Shown here: in pieces, positions 19,223 through 31,123 of the stretch | Position numbering within the stretch: the stretch's first letter is position 1 | Layout: every line of letters starts with the position of its first letter | From: Hydnum rufescens UP504 | Lineage: Eukaryota; Basidiomycota; Agaricomycetes; Cantharellales; Hydnaceae | Assembly (NCBI GenBank): GCA_014904985.1 | Contig: MU129121.1 | Location: forward strand, 1 to 60,846 | DNA length: 60,846 nt | Direction of reading: 5' to 3' | The notes under the pieces: model-generated | Databases searched by the model: none | Told to the model about the DNA's origin: nothing | Seen by the model: the letters and a program-made list of their open reading frames with translations, nothing else | Made by a program: the position numbers and the translations under genes

Positions 19223-19640
19223 CAGCTGGTGGGCATGTTGTAGGTGCTCCAGTTTGACACCATGCATAAGTTTAAAAGAGCCCAGTGGCAATGCTCTTGA
19301 ATGTGCTCTGATTTGATAATGTCCAGATTATCATATGCAAATGCCATGATACAGGATGTGCCAAGTGTCTTTAGTGTTGCTTTCTTTTCAGCATGAATTG
19401 ATGCCAACTTCCTACCAAGGGTTGCTGTCCCCACTGACACTCCACCATGAGCAAGGACCTGTTGCACAGACTCTGGTATGTTTGTGGCCTCTAGAAAGAA
19501 TCCAATCACAGTTTGCATCATGCTGCACAACTGATTTGTATTCTAGCTCATAATAGAGATGACCTCACATGCCTTCTGTTTGCATATTTCCCTTCAGATG
19601 TGATTTATCAATTTATGACTTGATGGACATACAATCACAG
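19223..19640 (-). pseudogene. DUF6589 gene remnant, middle part
   Basis: Minus strand, 19530-19223, encodes LCSMMQTVIGFFLEATNIPE, then a QQVLAHGGVSVGTATLGRKL block and CIMAFAYDNLDI. The pattern 'V..LAH.G.SVS..T' followed by a YDN motif is typical of the central DUF6589 region. Upstream, codons for EVISIMS precede a TGA and NTNQL. It extends to 19640 and, after removing the 16-kb LTR-D/gypsy insertion and one 4-bp TSD copy, joins in frame to the N-terminal part at 35798 (WGTIEKGEWT then VIVCPS). At the other end the foldback element interrupts it. Confidence 0.75.
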
Positions 19641-20456
19641 TATAGAAGAAGGGTTGGGAGCTTTGATGACTGTCAAATAAAAATCTGGTTCAACCAGTGT
19701 GTAGATGGGAGACTGTGTTTCTGTTATTATTCAAATGGGTTGGTTTGCTTCAATGGTTCTGCAAGATGTGTATGTGTTCAGTGGAGAATAGGATGTGATA
19801 TGGACTAGCTGTAGTCAATGATATATTGTGGATGCTTATAGGAAGGCTTATATGTAGGGGATGCTTATAAGAAGACTTAAACATTGTTTGTGTTATGTTG
19901 ACTTGTTTACTGATATTTGTGTGTTCTTGTTTACATCCTCCTGGTCAAAATGCGGATATCTGTGGGTTACAGACTGGTCAGTGCTTGGTTAGTCTTGTCA
20001 GTATGCTTCTCTCTTTCTTTCTTTAGAACCTGACTTGTATTTCATTATGCTTACTTTTCCTTGGATGTCCAGCAACTCTAACCTTAGGTTCTGCAACTAT
20101 CCTTGGCTTTAGTATTTCATGTAGAGGGCTTCCAGTAGCCCTGCTCAATTCTGCTCACCTCACCTCAACAAATAACTTTTGTTGCAACTTGGCATGGCTA
20201 TAAGATTTCCTGGGCCTAAAACTAGAAAAGTTGCAGTCTAGAAATGAGTAGACTGTATTCCACTTCCAACTGATCTGTCAGCCCCTGGTGTCACAGGACC
20301 CAGGTCTATAATGCAAGTCATTCAGAGTTCTAGGGGCCTGGATGCTAAAAGATTAGTTGTTGAGGTGAGATGTGAAAAGTTCATCTCATGAAAATGGCTC
20401 AACTTTTTATTTCACACAGCAACAAAAGTTAAAATAAAAGAAGTTGAGGAGAGGTG

Positions 20457-20962
20457 TGTTAGTGGTGTGTAAGCCCAGCAGGCACATGGCTTTACCAACA
20501 ATTCATAACTCGCTGTATTTACTCATCCTTTTCCTTTTATTTCTCCTTTTACTCCTTTCCTACACAACCAGTGGAAAGCTTCTCCCACGGGGAGTTTGGT
20601 GCTGCCCCAGATTTAGCTATCCTTCTGCTTACTTAATAGTGTAGCAGTTTAGTAGCCAATCCAGGTCCACCCGAATGCATCTTTTTCCATTCACTCAGTC
20701 TGCTATTCGCAGTGCACTGGACTGTGCACTGCGACCTACATACTGCATGACACTAGTCATGAACATCTTCGGTCCTACTGAACCCGGGAATACATCCGTC
20801 ACATCCATTACCATCTGCCTGGCTGTTCCCAGACAATATTCTCTCCTACCCGACTTGCTTGCTCCATCGTCCAATGAAGCTAATAGTCATAAGCCCAATC
20901 CAGAGCCTCCTCCTCAAGTCACATGTCGCAATAACCTTAGTTCAGACATGACTGCACTAACA
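20457..20962 (+). repeat. 5' LTR of the gypsy element
   Basis: 506 bp, the same length as the 3' LTR and nearly identical; the differences seen are mostly C/T and G/A transitions, such as GTTCAGACATGACTGCA against GTTCGGACATGACCGAA. Sequence right after it (TTGGTGGAGTGTG) should hold the primer-binding site, but no tRNA match was recognised. Confidence 0.95.
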
Positions 20963-21537
20963 TTGGTGGAGTGTGTAAGAACCCAATCACAGGGTTCCAT
21001 ACTCAACCTTTCTGGCCTCGACTGGGCTCTCAAGAACCTTGTTGAAGAAATGCCTAGCCTCCTCTCGCACAGGGTGGACACCTCAAGAGGGTGGGTACTC
21101 CCCCAAAAAATTGCATGACTCAAGGTCTCGACTGGGCCCAAGGGGCTGAGCCTAGAACAGAGTCTGTTTCCAGTTCTGTTTCCACAGCCTCTAGCCTCAT
21201 GAGTACTGTGTGGAAACTGGGCCACTTAGCATGGCAGACTACCTCGACCTCATGGCCAGGTGTACCTGGGGCCTTACTTAAGGTGTTCCCTTTGACTCCC
21301 AAACTTCCCTCCTTATGTCGAGGGTACGTCATGCCTGTGTCCCACAGCACACCTAGGGACCCCCGATGAGATACTTCAATGGCCACATCCACACCCTCCA
21401 AGGGCACCCAATCCTCGAGCAATGAGGCCCATGTGAGTGCCCAACCAGTTGATCAGGAAACATTGCATCGCAGGGCCCTACTAGTGTCCATAGCCAACTC
21501 TGTCTGATGTGAACAGGGGACTAACACAGCTGCCGAC

Positions 21538-22092
21538 ATGCATTTAATTAATACATCCCTGTACCACCTGGCGTACAATCTCAACGTCAAATCCTTGGCT
21601 TTCACCAACACTATCGTACAAGTGGATTGTCCAGGCCAACCTACCGTCTACAAGCCCGATGTAGAGTTCTGTCTCACCCTGCTACAATGCGGCCAGATTC
21701 TACAGGACTCCACAGCAGAGATGGCCAAACACTATTTCCTAACTGTACTGGATCCATACCTGTTCGATCCCAGAAACATACTATCCATACACTTAGAAGC
21801 AGGAGTCACCTCAGAGAATAAGGTCTCTCAACTTGCAGCCCTACCCCTACATCAACTACATTCAGGTCTAAAGGTCATCATGCAAATTCAGAGTGTTGAT
21901 GAAAACAAGTCAGTAGCATACATGACCAACTCCAATGCCCAGGGATACACTACCAGGGTCCTGGAGGACACTTCTAGGACAGTTTCGCCACTGGCTGTAT
22001 ACTCAGTACATGAAAACGAGCTAGCCTGGCATAACCAGGAGGCCCCCACACCCAGGACCCTCATTAGTGATGAAGGCACCCAACTGCCATGA
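21538..22092 (+). CDS. Upstream ORF of the gypsy element, unknown product
   Basis: 184 codons from ATG at 21538 (MHLINTSLYHLAYNLNVKSL), open to TGA at 22090. It lies between the 5' LTR and gag, on the sense strand. No domain is recognised, but composition is protein-like and it is one of the longer uninterrupted frames in the element. The region 21000-21500 upstream holds further broken coding-looking frames. It may be the N-terminal part of a long gag polyprotein; a separate accessory protein is also possible. The TGA at its end could itself be a decayed CGA, since CPRF-like sequence continues in frame after it. Confidence 0.45.
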   Translation: MHLINTSLYHLAYNLNVKSLAFTNTIVQVDCPGQPTVYKPDVEFCLTLLQCGQILQDSTAEMAKHYFLTVLDPYLFDPRNILSIHLEAGVTSENKVSQLAALPLHQLHSGLKVIMQIQSVDENKSVAYMTNSNAQGYTTRVLEDTSRTVSPLAVYSVHENELAWHNQEAPTPRTLISDEGTQLP

Positions 22093-22152
22093 CCCCGATT
22101 TGAGACCCAACGACCTCGTCCTTCAGTGGATCCCCTATGACAACCTACCCAG

Positions 22153-24223
22153 GTGAGCCATTTCTCGATACCTAGGGCCCCCAGAATGGAGACCCACGAT
22201 CATAGGATGGAATCCATTCCCAGGCCTGTGGTGTTGCCTCCTGTAGGACAGATGCTGCCTCCACAGGGAGGTTTGAATGGACAGAGGTGGAACTCCCCTG
22301 GTGGAGGGCCCCCTGATGATGATGGGTTGAGCCATGGTGGAAGAGAGTTACCTGGGGGAGGTCCACCGCTGCACTGCCGACAGCCAGGGGATCCTAGGAA
22401 CGGATTCCCAAGCAGGGGAGTGCCAGATGGAGGTCCACCAGGTTTGGGACCCCCAGAGGGTGGACCAGCACCAATTGGTACACCAGGGCCACCAGAGGGG
22501 CCCTACAACCCAAACGTGTACTACAAGCCAAAGTTTAAGCTCGAATTCCAACCCAGCAACTTGCCAGAATATGACGGTCCGACAACTCCTTCATAACATG
22601 GACAGAGGACTTGGACCGGTATGCCGCAGGCAGCCGGCATATGCGCGAGCAACTTGCCTTTGCAGCCACCATGCAGTTTACCAAACATGCTGACGTCTGG
22701 TGGCGAAGCCTACCCAGTGCCACCAAGAGCCAAGCCAGTCAGAACTGGGATTCCCTGAAACATGTTATGCGGACATGACTACTGGGTAACTGTTGGTATG
22801 ACAAGCAAGTCACTATTTACAACAAAATGCGTTATCGCAACCAGGGCATGAAAAGGAAACCCCCATGGAATGGCTGATGTGGAAGGTACGAGCCAGACGT
22901 GTACTACACCCGCCACCCGAGGCCTTCAACCCCGCCTTTGATTCGTTGGAAGTAGGCACTATCATGGAACATGCTCCCCCTTCCTGGTGGGCGTACATGG
23001 ACGTGGACCTGTGTCACAACACCGATGCCTTATTCACTAGGGTCAAGGATCAGGAAGATGCCTTATTGGAAATATCCAATCTGGCCCACTCCTGTCAAGC
23101 CGAGGACATTGCCAAAGATGTTCTGAGACGAGTACAGGAGGATCTTAGGCATAACCATTACTGCACTTCTGCCATGGTGGCTAGTCCCAGTGCCACAAAT
23201 TCGGGGTTCCAGTATGAAGTCAGTGATGTCAAATCTAAGAGAAAGCCTATTCAGCCCTGCCGTCACTGCAGTAGTGAATGGCATTATGACTATGACTGCG
23301 GTTCCTACAAGAAAGATCCCAACCGGGCCAGGCCAGCTGCTAGCACGAAACGTGAGACTGCCTACCAGAAGGCCTATGTGGCCATGTCTTCTGGATCTGA
23401 GGAAGCATACCAGTCAGCCATGATGGTGGCTCATGAGGCCCTCAGTAGTGGGGAGGAAGAGGAGACTGACGCTCTGTTTGTCGTACCTGATGAATTGCCT
23501 GTTGAGGGAGCTGCCTGTTACGTCTCTCTGAGCAAGGGTGGACTGTCCCCCAACCTGAACACTGATGAACCTACTGTTTCCCTCAAGGAAGTATACATGC
23601 CTGAGCCCATTACTAAGAGACCCCCAGGGCTAGCCAGCCTTGGAATGGACGCCTTTAAGTTGGAATGTTGTATAAACAACCCCGAGGGGTCTATTGTTGA
23701 AGTAGTCGCCGATTCAGGGGCCGCAGCCATGTTGGTATCGGCCCATTGTTTAAGGTCCCTAGGAGACCGTGCCCCTATCATTAAGCAAGGGCTAAAACTG
23801 AGGCTCTTACACCTCATGGGTGAGGCAAAATGCCTGGGTTATGTCATACTCAACCTGTACTTCCATAGTCAATTGGGACCTGTACTGTTACAAGGAGTTG
23901 AAGCCTACATGGTAGAGGGAATGAATGCCAACCTCCTAATTGGCGAAGACACTCATCAAGCATGGCAGCTACATACCATGAGGCCCGAGCATGATGCCTA
24001 CTGGCAAGTAGGAACCAGTCAACACCATATTCCAGCCATCCGGGTAGCACGAAACCAAGAAGCCTTTGCCGCCTCCTGGTTGCCTGGGACCGAGCCCCTC
24101 AATAAAATGACTGATCTGGGTCATCAGGACTCCTGCCCCCCAGCCTCGCAACATATGGGAAAAGGGAGGGTGATTGCCACCGAGGATGTTTGTATACCGG
24201 GAGGGCATGTAGCTCAGGTATGA
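22153..24223 (+). pseudogene. gag-protease region of the gypsy element
   Basis: Gag would form the retrotransposon particle; the protease would process the polyprotein. 22153-22575 encodes a Pro/Gly-rich N-terminal region ending KLEFQPSNLPEYDG. After a frame change the capsid domain follows (FITWTEDLDRYAAG ... FTKHADVWWRSLP, to about 22780), with one TGA. After a second frame change near 22850 the frame 22865-24223 gives the rest. This includes a CX2CX4HX4C zinc knuckle (CRHCSSEWHYDYDC, residues 132-145 of this frame) and the aspartic protease motif VVADSGAA (Asp 283), then LIGEDTH. Lengths fit a basidiomycete gypsy gag-PR. The two frame changes and the stop make it inactive. Confidence 0.85.
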
Positions 24224-24639
24224 GTAGAAGGAAACTATGACCGCCATAATGGTCTACGACTGATAGAAAAGCATATATTATGGAGGGACCATCATAGCTT
24301 CCTGGCTTCTGTCAACTGTATAGTAGACACTGCCGAGGAAATTACCCTACCAGTTGCCAACCCCATGCCGACACCCAGGATGGTATGAAAGGGGGAAGAG
24401 CTAGGATATATGTTGGACCCACATGAATGTCTCAGCTGAGCCTTGGACCTAAGCCCTGATCGTAGAACGTTGTTTGACCAAAGGGCCCACTTCATATGAG
24501 CCTTAGTGGAAGGCTCCCTTAACAAATGAGAGTTGGATTGCACAAGGAGTGATGAGGAGTTCCAGAGGCAAAAGGATGTCCCGCTGACTGAAACAGCGGG
24601 ATCTGAAGACTGGGTCCCAAAACTGCTGAACCAGGGGAT

Positions 24640-25808
24640 GTAGAGGAGTTAAAGTCCCAAGACCTTGAAAAACTGATCGATGTGGACCCCTCCTTGTCTG
24701 CAGAGCAGAAGGTCCAAGTTTACAAGATTCTGAGGGAACACCAGATGGCCTTTGGATTCGATTGGCATCTAGGTAAACATCCCATGAAGGTGCACATAGA
24801 ACTGGTCCCAGGTACAAAGCCCATCTTGGCCACACCGTACATCGCCTCACCAGCAAAAAGAGAGCTCATCAACAAACAGCTCAACCTATGGCTGAAGCAA
24901 GGAGTAATCGAACCATCGAACAGTCCTTGGGGGCACCCATCCTGATAGTCCACAAGAATGGCAAGGACCATCTATGTGTGGACTGGAGAAAACTGAACAT
25001 GGCTACAGTGTCAGACCAGTTTCCCATACCTAGGCAAAGTGATATACTCCAAGCCCTAACCAGAGCCCAATACCTGTCTTCCTTTGACGCCTTAGCAGGG
25101 TTCACCTAACTCAAGTTCGATGACATCTCCCAACCTTACATGGCCATGAGGACCCACCATGGACTACACCAGTTTGCATGAATGCCTTTTGGATGGAAAA
25201 ACGGTCCTCCCATTTTCCAATGTGTGATGCAGGAAATCCTGTCTCCCTACCTATGGATATTCACGTTGGTGTACATTGATGACATAGTGGTCTACTCACA
25301 CACATTCGACAAGCACCTAAGCCATATTGCCATAGTCCTGGAAGCCATCAGAAAGTCTGGTATTACCCTAGCACCCCACAAATGTCATGTGGGCTATCAT
25401 AGTATACAATTATTGGGTCAGAAGGTATCACAGCTGGGGTTGTCTACCAATGCTGAGAAGATACGGGCCATCACAGCCTTGGCTACCCCACACCATCACA
25501 AGGACTTGGAAACATTCTTGGGCATGGCTGTATACTTTGCAGCATACATTTCACAATTCTCCGGCATTGCCGCTCCACTGTTTGCGTTACTAAGAAAGGG
25601 CATGCCTCGGCTATGGAAGGCTGAGCATGATGAGGCATACAGTATGATGAAGCAAGCACTGACATCTGCACCAGTACGAGGGCACCCTATTCGGGGCCAA
25701 GGGTATAGGCTGTACACGGATGCCTCTGATGTAGCCCTCACCAGTGCTCTGCAACAGATCCAGCCAATACTCATCAAAGACCTATGCCAGACGAAAGTCT
25801 ATGAATGA
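24640..25808 (+). pseudogene. Reverse transcriptase and start of RNase H (gypsy pol)
   Basis: The catalytic core that would copy element RNA into DNA. Segments in order: 24682-24945 (HQMAFGFDWHLG ... KRELINKQLNLWLKQGVIEP SNSPWG), a frame change near 24930, then 24930-25109 (APILIVHKNGKDHLCVDWRK ... FSSFDALAGFT-like block, including the first catalytic Asp in SFDALAGFT). After TAA and TGA stops, 25182-25808 follows (MPFGWKNGPPIFQ, active site YIDDIVVYS at residues 31-39, then LLGQKVS and RNase H start LYTDASDVALTSAL). TGA just before MPFG and others replace Arg or Trp codons. LTR-A interrupts the RNase H region at 25884. The family call is secure. Confidence 0.92.
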
Positions 25809-25883
25809 CTCCAAAAGGCATTCAAGGAGGGAGGTCCCATACCTGATTTGACATTAAAGCTTTCAGACACACACAATGACCGC

Positions 25884-27266
25884 TGTAAGCAGGATGGTTA
25901 TTGAACCAATCCAACTACTGTCCACGATGTTGAGCCGGGGACGAAAGAGGGGATCACAGATCTAATCCGGATGTTCAGGTTCGAGTGGGGGAAGGTCTTT
26001 TGAACAGGGGAAATTGCAGTGAGCCAACAAAGCCCAAGCAATTAAGTGAGAATGTGTCTTTCAGTCAAATTACCACACCCTAAGAATCTCTTCTTGAGAC
26101 CTTAGTCAAAGTGTAGTTAGAATTCGCTTTTTGTAGTGAGAAATCACCCAGGGACCAGCAGCTGTTCAAGGAGCTTCAAACTGGAGGGAGGGGGAGAACT
26201 AATGAATTTGTGTGCTAGCTGCACCTAATATACAATCCAGACTTCGACTCAATAGAAAGTGAAAAAGTCGGACTTAAGGGACACACAGAGAAAAAGAAAT
26301 CAAGTTAAAATCTTCAAAACTGATGGAGATATTCCAATTTCAAGATAAAAGGGGAGATTGACACATTACATGCTATTCCTCCTTCAAACCTGGACAAGTT
26401 CCCTTAAGGAAAAGTGGAATAGGTCGCCCTGAGGGTCTTCTCCATCGGACATAAGAGGGCCGGAAGTAATTCGCTATTTTGAATGGTGGAGCAAAGGGGG
26501 AGTCATGGGGAGGGAGTTGTCTTGTGAAAAATGGAGTTCGCGTCCGCTCGTTTTGCCCTTGGTACCGTTCGATGCGCATTTTCAACAGCTTTCAGGGCAT
26601 GGTCGTTTCGAGTCGATCCGATCAAAACTGACAGAGAAATTCGAAAAATACTCCTTCAGAGTATGAATCATGGCAAGATATTGTTACAGGGACCGCATTT
26701 TTGATCCGTTCGTTTTGTGTTTGGTACCGTTCGATAGGTACGATTCGTATCTTTCTGGGCGCGGTCGTTTCGAGTCGATCCGATCAAAAATGACGGAGAA
26801 ATTCGAAAAATACTCCTTCAGAGTAGTGCAGCCCCTATCTGGATCATGTGATGGATCCGCGAGTCCAGAATTGGAACTAGGCCCGGTCCGCGTCGTTACA
26901 TAATCACAATTCATCGCCCTTAAGGCAATAGGATGGCTTGGAAGAGCAGGCAAGTCATCCAGACTTGAAGAAAGATGGCAAGTTGAATTGCCTTGTCCAA
27001 AGAAAATGGACTTGAAGTAGGGCATAAACTGCCCCTTTTTGATGAGGACTGTTGAAGTCCGACGGATAGTCAATAAATTGACTGGTAGACATGGTAAAGG
27101 AATGAGGCGATATTATGGGTTGGAAAGGGGTAGGAATCCAATTGATTTCTTGAATAAACGAATGGCGATAAAATTAAATGAGCGCAGTGACATATAATTG
27201 ATTCGTTCGTAGGGAAAATGGCCTCGGATGAGGATTTCTATGGTGTAGGGATTTATCCCTCCAACA
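25884..27266 (-). mobile_element. Solo LTR, family LTR-A, copy 2 (youngest)
   Basis: On the minus strand TGTTGGAGGG ... GCTTACA, 1383 bp, with 4-bp TSD ccgc (25880-25883 and 27267-27270). It keeps most CpGs (GGTACCGTTCGATGCG, GGGCGCGGTCGTTTCGAG). It carries two tandem copies of a ~130-150-bp submodule ending in CGGAGAAATTCGAAAAATAC. Inserted in gypsy RNase H. Confidence 0.9.
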
Positions 27267-27270
27267 CCGC

Positions 27271-27991
27271 CCCCCCCCCAAGTACTTGGGGCAATGCCTT
27301 CGAAGACACCCTTGTCCATGTAGAGAGGGTTATCGCTTACTGGAGTCATACTTGCAAACCCACTGAGACCCGTTACTCAGCCACCGAATGAGAAGCCCTA
27401 GCTGCCAAGATCATGCCGCCCTACAATGGGCCAAAACTTATGAGAATGCCAACTGTCGGCTTAGTGCCTGGGGTGTGGTTTTCACAGCCTTCCCGGGAAT
27501 GACAATCGTTCACTGACCAGGGTGAGTCCACTCCAACATGGACCCCCTATTGCAGCTGTTGCAAACCCCAGAAGTAGTATCACCCCAAGATCAGGATATC
27601 CCAAGACTCATTGTAAACGACAAAAGCCAAGCTAAGGGATGGAACTGGGCCACCCACAATTCCAGTTTGGGCAAAGCGACATTCATGTTGACACAAGCCC
27701 AGAAGGCCGCACAAGAGGGAGCCACAATGACTGACAGGGAACCGAATCCAATCCCTACTGACAGTCACGAACCACCCCCACTAGACCAACCTCCCCCAGG
27801 GCTGAACCTGTTCATCTCCCCCAAAACAGTACATCGGTTCCGGGAAGGGTACAACCAAGACCCTGAATTCAGGACTGTATGGGCATGAACGGAAGCCATG
27901 CCCACCAACAGCCCTCCTCAGGAGCATAAAGTCAATATTGAATGATTCTGGTGATTCTCTAAGGGCAGCAATGGGCTACTCCTCTTTAAAG
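27271..27991 (+). pseudogene. RNase H to integrase linker of gypsy pol
   Basis: Continues pol after LTR-A. Broken frames give GYRLLESYLQTH, then an EALAAK-like RNase H block, HAALQWAKTYENANCRLSAW and VHSNMDPL, the usual 'N..DALSR' end of gypsy RNase H. The frame 27538-27888 (MDPLLQLLQTPE ... FREGYNQDPEFRTVWA) is the tether leading to integrase. Stops are mostly TGA. LTR-D interrupts it at 27996. Confidence 0.75.
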
Positions 27992-27995
27992 ATGC

Positions 27996-29612
27996 TATAG
28001 AAGAAGGGTTGGGAGCTCTGATGACTGTCAAATCAAAATCTGGTTCAGCCAGTGTGTGGATGGGAGACTGTATTTCTGTTGTTATTCATTGGGCTGGTTC
28101 GCTTCAATGGTTGATCACACTCTGCAAGACGTGTATGGTGTTCAGTGGAGAATAGGAAGGGATATGGACTAGCTGTAGTCAATGATATATTGTGTGGGAT
28201 GCTTATAGAAAGGCTTATACATCTGGGATGCTTGTGGAAAGGCTTATACATTGTTTGTGTTGCATTGGTCTGTTTACTGATATTTGTGTATTCTTGTTTA
28301 CGTTCTCCTGGTCAAAATGCGGATATCTGTGGGTTATAGACTGGTCAGTGCTTGGTTAGTCTTTGTTAGTATGTTTCTTTCTTCTTTCTTCAGAACCTGA
28401 TACGTATTTCGTTATGCTTACTTTTCCTTGGATGTCCAGCAACTCTAACCTTAGGTCCTGCAACTATCCTTGGCTTTAGTGATTCGCGTAGAGGGCTACC
28501 AGTGGCTTTGTCTCAACAACCTTGAAGATGACTTAGCTCCAGATGGCTTATAGATAGACTGTTCTTTAGAGGCAAGCAGAAAAGTTGACAGTGGTTGACA
28601 GTAATGATTTCCAGAGGAGATTATTGTGTGGGGGTACAGGAAATCTACCAGCTTTTATACCTTTCTGAAGGTGGCTGTGTTTAAGAAATATGACTCCCCC
28701 ATGGGTGAGTCATATGTGAGTCATAGGTGAGAACAAAAGAAAAATAACAAGATGATGTAATAATGCGGTCATAGCTGAGTCATTCATAAAGAGAACAAAA
28801 GGAATCATGAGGGGTGATGTCATAGTGATGTCATTCATAAAGAGAACAAAAGGAATCATGAGGGGAGGTGATGTCACCAATTTGCTGAGCATGTGGAATG
28901 CTTGGAGCATGTGGTCACTGACCATGTGGAGCATTCTGGAGGCGAAATGAAAGGATATCTCCGGGTTTTGGAGATTAATTTGAGCATAGTCCAGTGGTTA
29001 AGGTGTTTTGTTGTTGGTTGATAATAGGAACAAGTGCATAGGATGGGATTCGATGCAGAAACAGCAGTTTGCATCCGTAATAGACATTCTTGGTATCATT
29101 AGATGCGGATTTTTCACAGCTTTCTGGGCGCGGTGGTTCCGAGAAGATCCGGTGTAAACTGACAGAGAAATTCGTTTTTTACTGATGGGTGTTGATTCTG
29201 ATAGTAATATCGCTCTGTAGAGTTCAGTTTTGATCTGTTCTTCGCGTGCTCGGTACCGTCGGATGCGGATTTTTCATATATTTCTAGGCGCGGTTGTTCC
29301 GAAAGTATTGAATGCGAACTGACGGAGAAATTCGTTTTTTACTGGAAATTCCGGATTTTGGTAGTAAAATTGGCCTGGAGAGTGCAGTTTTGGTCCGTTC
29401 GACTTGTGTTTGGTACCGTTCGAAAGGTGTGAATCGTAGCTTTCTAAGCGTTATATGGGCGTACCTCTCCGATCAAAACTGACGGAGTTATAGAACGAAT
29501 TCGATTTCCGCGCGTAGCCGTAATTAATTTCATAATTGGTCATGTGATCCTCCAATGGCTGGAAGTGGTGTGATTTCGCATTTTCTGATACTGGATGTTT
29601 TTATCTTCCACA
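27996..29612 (+). mobile_element. LTR-D copy 2, complete, inside gypsy pol
   Basis: 1617 bp, TATAGAAGAAGGG ... ATCTTCCACA, flanked by 4-bp atgc/acgc (27992-27995 and 29613-29616, one CpG-type transition). Removing it restores the integrase frame (LLFKDADNHTRLCIP). It contains a GCTTATA(G)GAAAGGCTTATA minisatellite at about 28195-28255. TGAGTCAT/TGATGTCAT words cluster at 28686-28880. A GGTACCGTYCGA ... GACGGAGAAATTCG module is shared with LTR-A (29090-29500). No ORF. Confidence 0.85.
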
Positions 29613-30510
29613 ACGCCGATAATCACACAAGGTTGTGCATCCCCGCTAAAGAGCAACTCACCCTTATTAAGGAAGCCCATGACTCCCCCCACGAATCTGC
29701 CCATGGCTGGTGGGGAAAAACACTGGAATCCCTACAACAGGGGTTTTATTGGAAAACTATGTGAAAGGACATGCTAAACTATTGTGAAACGTGCAACATC
29801 TGCCAGAAAACCAAGCACGACCGATTAGGGCCTAAAGGATACCTACGGCCCATCAGTATACCCAAACTACCCTTTGAGGTCATAAGTATGGATTTCATGA
29901 CAGGCCTCCCCAAGTCAAGAGGACAAAATGCCATACTAGTCATTGTAGACAAACTCACGAAATACAGCATCTTCATACTGACCACAACCCAAGTCTCAGC
30001 AAACAGAGTGGCAGCACTACTGCACAGAGAAGTATACAAACACTTTGGGTTGCCCAAACAAATCATAAGTGATCATGACCCCTGATTCATAAGCAGCTTC
30101 TGGCATGCCCTGGCAGATTACTTCGACACTCAACTAGCCATGTCTACCTCGCACCACCCCCAGACAGATGGACAAACTGAAGTCATGAACCAACACTTGG
30201 AAACTATGATACAGTGCTACGTCAATGCAGACCAAACTGACTGGGCCGAATGGTTGGATGTACTGGCATCAGCCTACAACAGAGCTGCCCATTCCACCAC
30301 ACAGACCTCACCTGCTGTGCTCCTGTTTGGTTATATGCCCTGCATGCCTCTATGCCTACTACAAGAGTCTGCAGGGCTAGTGCTCACAGACAACCCATTA
30401 GTGGATGACTGTATCAGTGCCCTACACATCTGCAGAGATTTAGCTTGGGATGCTATCATTCATGCTGCCAACACACAAGCCTATCTATATGACAAGAAGT
30501 GAAGGGCCGT
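29613..30510 (+). pseudogene. Integrase of the gypsy element
   Basis: Would insert element cDNA into chromosomes. The HHCC zinc-binding part is at 29620-29830 (AHDSPHESAHGWW, then YCETCNICQKTK). The catalytic core follows: first Asp in ISMDFMTGLPKSRG, second in QIISDHDP, Glu in HHPQTDGQTEVMNQHLE. The core ends near AYNRAAHSTTQTSPAVLLFG. Stops: TGA after FYWKTM, and TGA after SDHDP where Arg (DP-R-F) is expected. The separate frames are 29555-29764, 29771-30085 and 30140-30502, all in one register apart from stops. The first frame begins inside LTR-D sequence. Confidence 0.92.
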
Positions 30511-30952
30511 ACTCTACAAAGTAGGTGATGAAGTACTGTTGAATCCCCACTCGTTGGAACTTGTCGACATCAAAGGGACAGGACACAAACTTATGCAATG
30601 ACAAATAGGCCCCTTCAAAATTACGGAAGTTATTAACCCTATGGCCTACAGGTTAAGACTCCCAGATACAATGCCAATGCACAATGTAGTCAACCTGGAA
30701 CACCTCACCCTATACAAGCATTCCCAGGATAAGGACCAGCCTACAATGGTCAACCCACAATGAGACCTACAGGCTTCTGAGGAATACGAAGTGGAAGACA
30801 TCATAGATTCTAGGTACAATAAAAAGAAACGTGCCATGGAGTTCCTAGTACATTGGCAAGGATATGGGCCTGAACACGACTCTTGGCAATCCAGCCATGA
30901 CCTTCGCAATGCCCCAGAGGTACTAAAGGAGTTCCATAATCATGCTAAATAG
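30511..30952 (+). pseudogene. Integrase C-terminal region and chromodomain
   Basis: A frame with TGA interruptions encodes the GPY/F-like stretch (GPFKITEVINPMAYRLRLPD, then LPDTMPMHNVVNLEHL). From about 30780 it encodes a chromodomain: EYEVEDIIDSRYNKKK, then EFLVHWQGYGPEHDSW and a helix to the stop at 30950. The aromatic cage residues (Y, W, and the HW.GY.P..DSWE-like pattern) are present. A chromodomain on integrase marks a chromovirus-type gypsy, which typically targets chromatin carrying particular histone marks. Confidence 0.88.
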
Positions 30953-31123
30953 CACACAGCCACAAACTCCACACCTCTGCTGGCCCTACTGATGATCACT
31001 TACTGAATTCAAAGACCACAGCCCAGCCCGCTATGTAGGCAATGCCTACTATGGATACACTTCCACGAAGTGTTGCATAACACGTTTACACTGCCCATCG
31101 CATGACTTACTCACACTGGACAC

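Noticed and set aside
15232..19226. A clear target-site duplication for the foldback element
   Set aside because: Flanks caac and cagc match at three of four bases only and no longer duplication is visible, so the TSD is left open.
21091..21422. Paired opposite ORFs after the gypsy 5' LTR
   Set aside because: Short overlapping frames on both strands in the leader region; neither is long enough nor shows motifs. Kept only as possible broken gag leader.
24640..30950. Alternative genetic code or selenocysteine use for TGA
   Set aside because: TGA replaces Arg codons only in decayed transposon genes; the intact DUF3533 gene and the frameshifts nearby fit ordinary pseudogene decay at CpG.
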